Assembly (NCBI RefSeq): GCF_001613545.1
Contig: NZ_BDCO01000002.1
Span: 2,666,001 to 2,730,000 of the forward strand
Length of the DNA stretch: 64,000 nucleotides
From: Terrimicrobium sacchariphilum
Lineage (GTDB): Bacteria; Verrucomicrobiota; Verrucomicrobiia; Chthoniobacterales; Terrimicrobiaceae
Direction of reading: 5' to 3'
This document shows positions 58,187 through 64,000 of the stretch, piece by piece (the first letter of the stretch is position 1; every line of letters starts with the position of its first letter). The position numbers and the translations under genes are program-made. Below the pieces are notes generated by a model. It searched no databases. It was not told the DNA's origin and was given only the letters and a program-made list of their open reading frames with translations.

Positions 58187-59217
58187 TGCGGCACAGCATC
58201 GGCCTGCTTGCCGGCATCTGCCTGCTCTCGGAGGCATCGACCGTGCTCGCTCGCTCCGTGGTGGACGCAGCCGGACGGCAGGTTGATCTTCCCGCGCACA
58301 TCGAGCGAGCGGCGGGTACAGCGCCGCCGCCCACCCTGCTGGTCTACATTGTCGCGCCGGAGCTTCTCGCCTCGGTCGACACGCCCGTGGAATCTTCGTT
58401 TTTTGCTTCGGGAACGAAGTTTCTCCTCCCCGAGTTCAAGAAGCTCCCCGCCGTGGGAGGCTGGCACGGTGCGGCGCGTGGAGCGAATATGGAGTCCCTG
58501 CTGGCGCTTGATCCCCAGGTCGTCATCGCGTGGCGAAACTCCTTCGTCATGGAGCCAGTCCTGCGTTCGTTTGAGAAAGTTCATGTGCCGGTCGTCTTCG
58601 TTGAGGAGGACCGGGTTGCGGACATCCCGGGAGCGATCCGGCTCGTGGGCAAGGTTCTCGATCGGGAGGCCCGTGGCGATGCCCTGGCCAAGGATGCCGA
58701 GCGACGGATCAGTCAAGTGCGCGAGAAAGTCGCCCTCATTCCGGAGGATAAGCGGCTCAGGGTTTATTACGCGGTTGGCCCCGATGGGCTCATGACGCAA
58801 TTTGGCGATTCGTTTCATTACGACCCCATCCTCATGGCCGGGGGAAAGTCTGTCTTCCCGGGAGACCAGAAGACGATGGGCGGCCTTGAGCGCATCTCGC
58901 TGGAGGAAATCCTCATACGCAACCCGGAGGTTATCGTCACGCCGGACGCTGAGTTTTTCGCCTCGGTTGGGAAAGATTCCCGCTGGGCCGGGGTCAAGGC
59001 GGTGCGTGACAATCGAGTATATCTTGTGCCGCGTGATCCACTGAACTTCATCGATCGCCCACCGAGCTTCATGAGGATTCTGGGCATTCAGTGGCTGGCC
59101 GATGTCCTGTATCCGGATGGAGATGCCGATCTGGTTGGGGAAACGATCTCGTTTTATCGCGACTACCTGCACGTCGCCATTTCCGCCGAGGAGGCGCGCA
59201 CGCTACTCGGGCGATGA
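58186..59217 (+). CDS. Periplasmic binding protein of a FecB/BtuF-type ABC importer
   Basis: 343 residues. A signal peptide (about 1-22) precedes a bilobal fold with VVDAAGRQVDLPAHIERAA at the start, MESLLALDPQVVIA, the long interdomain helix (GDALAKDAERRISQVREKVALI) and RISLEEILIRNPEVIVTPDAEF. This is the iron-siderophore/cobalamin/metal class of substrate-binding proteins. Substrate not determinable. Overlaps both neighbours by 1-4 bases. Confidence 0.9.
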   Translation: MRHSIGLLAGICLLSEASTVLARSVVDAAGRQVDLPAHIERAAGTAPPPTLLVYIVAPELLASVDTPVESSFFASGTKFLLPEFKKLPAVGGWHGAARGANMESLLALDPQVVIAWRNSFVMEPVLRSFEKVHVPVVFVEEDRVADIPGAIRLVGKVLDREARGDALAKDAERRISQVREKVALIPEDKRLRVYYAVGPDGLMTQFGDSFHYDPILMAGGKSVFPGDQKTMGGLERISLEEILIRNPEVIVTPDAEFFASVGKDSRWAGVKAVRDNRVYLVPRDPLNFIDRPPSFMRILGIQWLADVLYPDGDADLVGETISFYRDYLHVAISAEEARTLLGR

Positions 59218-60224
59218 GAGCGAGGACGGCATGGGTTTTGCCGGGGTTTGCCGCTCTGCTTGCCATCGTGGTAATCCTTGCCTTGGGAGCCGGTCGCTTC
59301 GGCATCGGCTGGCTGGAGCTGGGGCAGCTCGTCACGGGTCACGCGGCAGACACGGATGCGCCCCGGTGGGGGAATATCTTCTTTCAGCTTCGCCTGCCTC
59401 GTATCCTGGCGGCAGCGTTGGTTGGTTCGTCCCTGGCAGTCGCGGGAGCTTCGTACCAGGCGATGTTTGCCAATCCGCTTGTATCCCCCAACCTGTGCGG
59501 CGTGCTGGCTGGATCTTCATTCGGAGCCGCCCTCGGAATGGTAATCAGCACGAGCTGGATCGTTGTCCAGATCAGCACATTCGTCTGCGGCCTGGCAGCA
59601 GTTGGTGTCGCCCTCGGCATAGCCGCCTTCTTTCGCCGCTCATCGGATCCCATGCTGATCCTGGTGCTGGGCGGCGTCGTGGCAACGGCTCTTTTTTCAG
59701 CCCTGCTCGCGATCGTCAAATATCTCGCGGATCCCTACGACAAACTGCCATCCATCGTATACTGGCTGATGGGGTCTTTCGCCCTTAGCGAATGGTCCCT
59801 GCTCGCCCGCACCGTCCTGCCGATGCTTATGGCGCTTGGCGTCCTCATGGCGATCGCCGGGCGCCTGAATGTCCTGAGCCTTGGCGATGAACCGGCTCGC
59901 GCCCTCGGGCTGTCCGCTGGGACCTTGAGGCTGGTCGCGATCCTGATGGCCACCATTCTCAGTTCTCTCACGGTCGTCATCGGCGGCGAGATCGGGTGGA
60001 TCGGACTCATCATACCTCACGCCGCCCGGTTGCTGACGGGTCCAGACAACCGCTTGCTGCTGCCTGCGAGCGCCCTGCTTGGCGCGGCCTTTCTTGTCGG
60101 CGTCGATACGGCGGCGCGCACGCTGTTTCGCTCCGAGATCCCTGTCGGCATCATCACTGCGCTCCTCGGCGTCGTGACCTTTATCGCGGTGCTAGGCCGT
60201 GTCCGGAAAGGCTGGGCATCATGA
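59214..60224 (+). CDS. FecCD-family ABC transporter permease
   Basis: 336 residues, about 9-10 TM helices. The family signature is LPRILAAALVGSSLAVAGASYQAMFANPLVSPNLCGVLAGSSFGA, read in segments at about 60-105. EIGWIGLIIPHAARLLTG is the coupling region. Start 59214 overlaps the binding-protein stop (ATGA). One permease gene, presumably a homodimer. Confidence 0.94.
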   Translation: MRARTAWVLPGFAALLAIVVILALGAGRFGIGWLELGQLVTGHAADTDAPRWGNIFFQLRLPRILAAALVGSSLAVAGASYQAMFANPLVSPNLCGVLAGSSFGAALGMVISTSWIVVQISTFVCGLAAVGVALGIAAFFRRSSDPMLILVLGGVVATALFSALLAIVKYLADPYDKLPSIVYWLMGSFALSEWSLLARTVLPMLMALGVLMAIAGRLNVLSLGDEPARALGLSAGTLRLVAILMATILSSLTVVIGGEIGWIGLIIPHAARLLTGPDNRLLLPASALLGAAFLVGVDTAARTLFRSEIPVGIITALLGVVTFIAVLGRVRKGWAS

Positions 60225-61021
60225 GCACGCCTCTGCTGGCCCGGCATCTGCGGTTTGATTTTCCCGGCCGTCCGCTTTTGCAAGACATCTCTCTGGACCT
60301 CCGTCCCGGCAGGGTCACCGCCCTGCTCGGCCCCAATGGCAGCGGGAAAAGTACATTGTTGCGGCTCCTTCTCGGGCTTCTGGAGCCCAAGGCTGGAGAG
60401 GTGTGCCTGAATGGGCGGAATATCAGGACGATGCGGCGGCCGGAAGTGGCGGCTCTCATCGCTTTTGTCCCGCAGCAGACCGCTTCCGCCTTTGCCTACA
60501 CCGCTCTGGAAATCGTGCTGATGGCGCGGGAATCCCGTCGCTCATTTCTCGCAGGGCGACGTGCCGGAGATCGGCAGATCGCCATGGCGGCTCTCGCTCA
60601 GTTGGGAGCAACCGGCCTTGCCGACCGCACGTTTTCTCTCCTAAGCGGTGGCGAGCGCCAACTGGTCCTGCTCGCCCGCGCCCTCGCCCAGGAGTCGCCC
60701 ATTCTCATCCTCGACGAACCGGCAACCGGTCTCGACTACGGAAACCAGATTCGAATGCTCGATCTGATCACGGAGCTGGCTCGTTCCCTCAACAAAGCCA
60801 TCCTGCAAACCACGCATGCTCCTGAGCATGCGCTGGCTTCAGCCGATGACATCCTCCTGCTCAAGGAAGGCCGCATCCTTCAGCGGGGCTCCCCGCATGA
60901 AGTCCTGACCTCCGAAATGCTCGCCGCTCTGTACGACCTGCCGGTGGAGAAATTCGAACGCCATCAGCGGAATGCGAGCATCCTTTCCGAGCACGAGTGT
61001 TTCCCTGGACTCGGGAGTTGA
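60221..61021 (+). CDS. FecE/BtuD-type ABC transporter ATPase
   Basis: 266 residues. Walker A GPNGSGKST, Q-loop FVPQQ, signature LSGGERQLVLLARAL, Walker B ILILDEPATGLD and H-loop TTHAPEHA are all present. The start overlaps the permease stop (ATGA). Completes a BtuFCD/FecBCD-like importer. Confidence 0.95.
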   Translation: MSTPLLARHLRFDFPGRPLLQDISLDLRPGRVTALLGPNGSGKSTLLRLLLGLLEPKAGEVCLNGRNIRTMRRPEVAALIAFVPQQTASAFAYTALEIVLMARESRRSFLAGRRAGDRQIAMAALAQLGATGLADRTFSLLSGGERQLVLLARALAQESPILILDEPATGLDYGNQIRMLDLITELARSLNKAILQTTHAPEHALASADDILLLKEGRILQRGSPHEVLTSEMLAALYDLPVEKFERHQRNASILSEHECFPGLGS

Positions 61022-61052
61022 CAGAACCGGCGCACTCCCGCTTAAGCAGAGC

Positions 61053-61685
61053 ATGCTGATTCTGGTGGGAAGTCCGAGGCGGAATGGTAACTCAGCAACG
61101 CTTGCCGAGGCGGTTGCGCAAGGGGCGCGCGAAGCGGGACAGACGCCGCGTATCGCGTTCATTGATGACTACATCACGTCATTCCTTCGCGATTGCCGCA
61201 AATGTCGGAAAGACGATGGCGAATGTTCCATTGAGGATCGCTTCCGCGAGCTGTTCTTTGAGGCGTTTCTTCCGGCTGAGGCGGTGGTCTTTTGCACGCC
61301 GATCTACTGGTATGGTGTCAGCGCACAGACCAAGGCGTTCTTTGATCGCACCTTTTGTTATTACGCTGCCTCGTACCCGAATTCCGGGGAGGTTGTGACC
61401 CGAATGCAGGGTAAACGCATCGGGCTGGTCCTCGCTTCCGAGGAGACCTATCCCGGCGCCAGCCTGGGGATCATTCATCAGATCCAGGAATACTCCCGGT
61501 ATACCAACTCCGACTTTGTCGGCGTCGTGCGAGGCATCGGCAACAGTCGCGGAGAGGTGACATCCGATCCCTGCAAGCCCCTCGCCGAGGCAGAGGCGCT
61601 AGGGCGGGAAATCCTGGGCCGGAAATTCTCCGACTACCACATCGATACTCCCCGGGCGGGCCGGGTGTGGCCCGCCGGGAATTGA
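61053..61685 (+). CDS. Flavodoxin-fold NAD(P)H-dependent oxidoreductase (iron-sulfur-flavoprotein-like)
   Basis: 210 residues. The FMN phosphate loop is GSPRRNGNSATL, the family Cys motif is DCRKCRKDDGECSIED (C-x2-C-x5-C), and TPIYWYGVSAQTKAFFDRT is typical. It lies 31 bases after the ATPase gene and is probably in the same transcript. It may reduce the imported metal complex (ferric or cob(III) species); this is inferred from context. Confidence 0.85.
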   Translation: MLILVGSPRRNGNSATLAEAVAQGAREAGQTPRIAFIDDYITSFLRDCRKCRKDDGECSIEDRFRELFFEAFLPAEAVVFCTPIYWYGVSAQTKAFFDRTFCYYAASYPNSGEVVTRMQGKRIGLVLASEETYPGASLGIIHQIQEYSRYTNSDFVGVVRGIGNSRGEVTSDPCKPLAEAEALGREILGRKFSDYHIDTPRAGRVWPAGN

Positions 61686-61692
61686 GTCGCAG

Positions 61693-63039
61693 CTAGTTCT
61701 TGGTCGACGGAGTGAGATTGCCCGCGCGTATCACATTCTGGAAGAACGCCGCTGAGGGTTCAAACACGCGGTCCTTGGTCTTCGGGTCCATCACGGTGAG
61801 GCCGAAGTTCGGCACATAGCCCTCGGTCCATTCGAAGTTATCCACCAGCGTCCAGGCGAAGTACCCGCGCATATCGTAGCCCTCCGCATCGGCGCGGCGG
61901 ACCTGGTTGATGTGGTCGCGCAGGTACTTGATCTTCTTCTGCTCGTTCTTCGTACCGATGCCATTCTCCGAGATGAACATCGGCTTGTGGTAGCGGTCGC
62001 CGATCTGCTTGATCACCTGGTAAATGCCCTCCGGCTCGATCTCCCAGCCCATCTGGGTGTAGTTCGACGACTTCTCACCCTGGCCGTGATTGAGGAAGCT
62101 GCGGATGCTGGCGTCCTGCGTGTAGTAGTAGTTGATGCCGATGATATCGACGACCGACTGGATCATGTCGAGGTTGTCGAAATTCTGCCTGCGCATCGTG
62201 TTATACGTGCAGAGCGTCGGGTCCTGCCAGCGGTTGGGTCGCCAGTTGGGGAGCGAATGCACGCTCATGATGACGGCGTCGGGACGTTCCTTTTTGATGA
62301 TGTGCGCGGCATCGATGAACATGTCGGCGCAAACGCGCATGGCGCGCTTGTACTTGAAGGGACTCAGGAGAATGCCCGGCGGCCAGTGTCCGGCGATCCA
62401 TCCAAGCTGTAGCGCACCATTCGGCTCATTTTGCGGTACCCAGTAGCGGACGTAGGGTTTCAGCGCGCCGACCATCTTGGTGACGTAAACTTCCCATTCC
62501 TTCTGGACGTCAGGATGGAGGAAGTTGACCTCACGCTTGTCGTAGCGGTTGTAGAGCCAGTCGGGGAAAGTGAAGTGCCAGAGCGTGACGATCGGCTCGA
62601 TGCCTGCCGCCTTCAACTTGCGAGCCATCTCGGCATATTGACGGATGGCGGCCTCGTTAAACTGGCCCTTCTTCGGCTCGACGCGAGCCCACTCAATACT
62701 GAAGCGGAAATGCGAAACGCCGATCTTCTTCAGGGCGGCTACGTCCTTGTCGAAGTTCGTCCACGAGAATGTGCCGGCATCGCCCTTCACCGCCGCCTTG
62801 CCTTCGTCGGCAAACACATCCCAGTCCGTACGGAAGTAGTTCGGGTCTCCTTCCTTCACCCCTCGATCTTCGTTCTGGAAGCTGCTCGTGGAGGTGCCCC
62901 ACCAGAACTTGCCTGTATTGAGCGCCTTGTTGCGAGCCTCCTGGTCCGGGGCGGGTTTGTACTTCGCCGGTGGCGTGACGCAACCGGTCAGAGCGAGCGC
63001 ACCGATGAGGGAGGCCGCAGTGAGGAAATGGTTTTTCAT
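61693..63039 (-). CDS. GH1 beta-glucosidase, lipoprotein
   Basis: 448 residues. The signal ends in lipobox LTGC, so the enzyme is anchored to a membrane in the periplasm or outer membrane. The acid/base Glu is in WVPQNEPNG and the nucleophile in MFISENGIG; NFEW and FWWGTSTSSFQNED are kept. Unlike the GH1-AraC protein this one has the normal NEP motif and should be active. Start 63039 (MKNHFL) fits the lipoprotein signal. Beta-glucosidase or beta-galactosidase; exact sugar unknown. Confidence 0.92.
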   Translation of the reverse strand: MKNHFLTAASLIGALALTGCVTPPAKYKPAPDQEARNKALNTGKFWWGTSTSSFQNEDRGVKEGDPNYFRTDWDVFADEGKAAVKGDAGTFSWTNFDKDVAALKKIGVSHFRFSIEWARVEPKKGQFNEAAIRQYAEMARKLKAAGIEPIVTLWHFTFPDWLYNRYDKREVNFLHPDVQKEWEVYVTKMVGALKPYVRYWVPQNEPNGALQLGWIAGHWPPGILLSPFKYKRAMRVCADMFIDAAHIIKKERPDAVIMSVHSLPNWRPNRWQDPTLCTYNTMRRQNFDNLDMIQSVVDIIGINYYYTQDASIRSFLNHGQGEKSSNYTQMGWEIEPEGIYQVIKQIGDRYHKPMFISENGIGTKNEQKKIKYLRDHINQVRRADAEGYDMRGYFAWTLVDNFEWTEGYVPNFGLTVMDPKTKDRVFEPSAAFFQNVIRAGNLTPSTKN

Positions 63040-63088
63040 GAGCAAGATGCTGGAAGAGAGACCTCTCTTGTGATAACCGCGGTATGGT

Positions 63089-64000
63089 ATGCAAGTTCAT
63101 ATCCGCCTGTCATTGCGAAATTCGCTCGCCGGGGCTGTTGCTCTCCTCCTTTTCACCGGATTGACCCCAGCCAGCGCCGCCCTTTATCCCGACAGCATTG
63201 AACTGACCTCAGGCAAGACCTTGCGTGGTCTCATCGTCAAGCAGACGAGCAGCGACGTGACGATCCAGATGCCCTACGGGGAGGACACGATCAAAAACGC
63301 GGATATCGTCCGCATCCGCAATGTGGATGACGACGAGATGTGGTTCGTTCGTGTGCTCAGTCCGGGCTCCTTGCCCCCGTGGCGAGTGATCGCGAACGAT
63401 CTGCGCAATCAGGACGAGATCAAGAGTTTCAAGGAAATCCCCGCCACGGCCGTCGACAATGGGGCCTTTAAAAATGTCCCTTACAGCTCATTCCGCGCCA
63501 ATGGTCACTTTGAACTGAATATCTATGGTGATCCAGATGATCCGGCCGGGGTGGAACTCGGTATCTACGGGCTCGCTCGCTCGGATAAAAAGGTTCACAA
63601 GGTCATTCGTCAGTTCCTCGGCAGCTATCTTTCCAGCGTACCTGAGATCAAGGCGCTGTATGCGCTCGACCTGAAAAAGGACAATGTCCAGAAGGTCGGC
63701 AATTTGACGATGGAGGTTTCCCAGCCGAACGCACCGGACTCCTACGGGGCTTGGTGGCTCTCGTTTTATAATGAAAAGAAGCTTAATGAAATCCGCCTGA
63801 GCGATGCAGAGTATGCCAAGCTCACCGTGCCGGTGGAGGAGGTGCTTGATCGCCGCGGGCGCGTCAAGGTGATGGAATGGGAGGCTTCCGATATCCGGAA
63901 TTCTCCGCGTGCCGTCAAAGCCCGGGCTGAGGGTCGGGTGCTCTTTGACGGATTCTACCGGGATAAAAACGGCGTCTTTCGCCTTTCTGATGGTGGGAAG
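63089..64000 (+). CDS. Secreted protein of unknown function, 3' truncated by window end
   Basis: 304 codons are visible with no stop. ATG 63089 gives a signal peptide (hydrophobic AGAVALLLFTGLTPASA). The first domain (about 30-75: YPDSIELTSGKTLRGLIVKQ, VTIQMPYGEDTIKNADIVRI) looks like a small beta-barrel of the type seen in proteins carrying an SH3-like or Hfq-like N-terminal fold. The rest has no motif I recognise. Divergent from the GH1 lipoprotein gene. Confidence 0.65.
   Translation, partial: MQVHIRLSLRNSLAGAVALLLFTGLTPASAALYPDSIELTSGKTLRGLIVKQTSSDVTIQMPYGEDTIKNADIVRIRNVDDDEMWFVRVLSPGSLPPWRVIANDLRNQDEIKSFKEIPATAVDNGAFKNVPYSSFRANGHFELNIYGDPDDPAGVELGIYGLARSDKKVHKVIRQFLGSYLSSVPEIKALYALDLKKDNVQKVGNLTMEVSQPNAPDSYGAWWLSFYNEKKLNEIRLSDAEYAKLTVPVEEVLDRRGRVKVMEWEASDIRNSPRAVKARAEGRVLFDGFYRDKNGVFRLSDGGK

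Noticed and set aside
57358-59172. 604-codon minus-strand frame
   Set aside because: Spans the pilin end, the Cys-rich peptide and the binding protein in antisense; no domain and it conflicts with a dense operon.

Overview
The window is a gene-dense, GC-rich bacterial chromosome segment of core housekeeping genes mixed with lineage-specific surface and sugar-use genes. The best guess is a Verrucomicrobiota-type organism (Spartobacteria/Terrimicrobium- or Opitutus-like). This is inferred from PEP-CTERM tailed secreted proteins, H-X9-DG-type prepilin-like proteins, an OprB-like porin, Gram-negative lipoprotein and outer-membrane traits, and the mixture of gene families. No 16S gene is present to confirm it. 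I saw no insertion sequence, prophage or CRISPR array.

Layout. 1-3.8 kb: 3' part of pheT, a structured untranslated segment ending in a strong terminator (candidate small RNA), a two-TM potassium channel and a HAD phosphatase. 3.8-9.6 kb: a cysteine desulfurase, then a tight methyltransferase / FAD-oxidoreductase / type III polyketide synthase operon (phenolic-lipid-like), a LAB_N membrane protein, uppS and a prepilin. 9.7-17 kb: a run of overlapping genes with a degenerate NtrC-type regulator, a class IV aminotransferase, mfd, a SurA-like foldase and pdxA. 17-28.6 kb: a pseudopilin, a secreted unknown, uvrA, a TPR protein, an alanine/serine-glyoxylate aminotransferase, ileS and lspA. 28.6-38.2 kb: an OprB porin, a PBP1-like glycosyltransferase whose transpeptidase motifs are lost, ribD, an orphan GspF, two tandem small heat-shock proteins, a TrmA/RumA-type RNA methyltransferase and an aldo/keto reductase. 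38.2-50.1 kb: small proteins, two tandem PEP-CTERM trypsin-like proteases (one frameshifted), rlmN, several unknowns, tRNA-Gln(UUG), lepB-lepA, a nucleoside phosphorylase-like gene and an orphan modD.

50.2-64 kb is the most unusual part. A GH1 beta-glucosidase-like protein is fused to a C-terminal AraC DNA-binding domain. Its acid/base motif is altered (TLSDP in place of TLNEP). It is divergent from a secreted sugar-binding-like protein and an MFS sugar transporter, and a perfect inverted repeat (TGACAA-N5-TTGTCA) lies between them. This looks like an enzyme-derived sugar sensor controlling its own uptake genes. Next, after a sirtuin, comes an operon headed by an 856-residue protein that joins a PEP-CTERM surface protein to a prepilin in one reading frame. 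It is followed by a Cys-rich membrane peptide, a FecBCD/BtuFCD-type ABC importer and an iron-sulfur-flavoprotein-like reductase. The window ends with a lipoprotein GH1 glucosidase with intact catalytic motifs and a truncated secreted unknown.

Functional calls rest on motifs read directly from the translations. No database search was possible.
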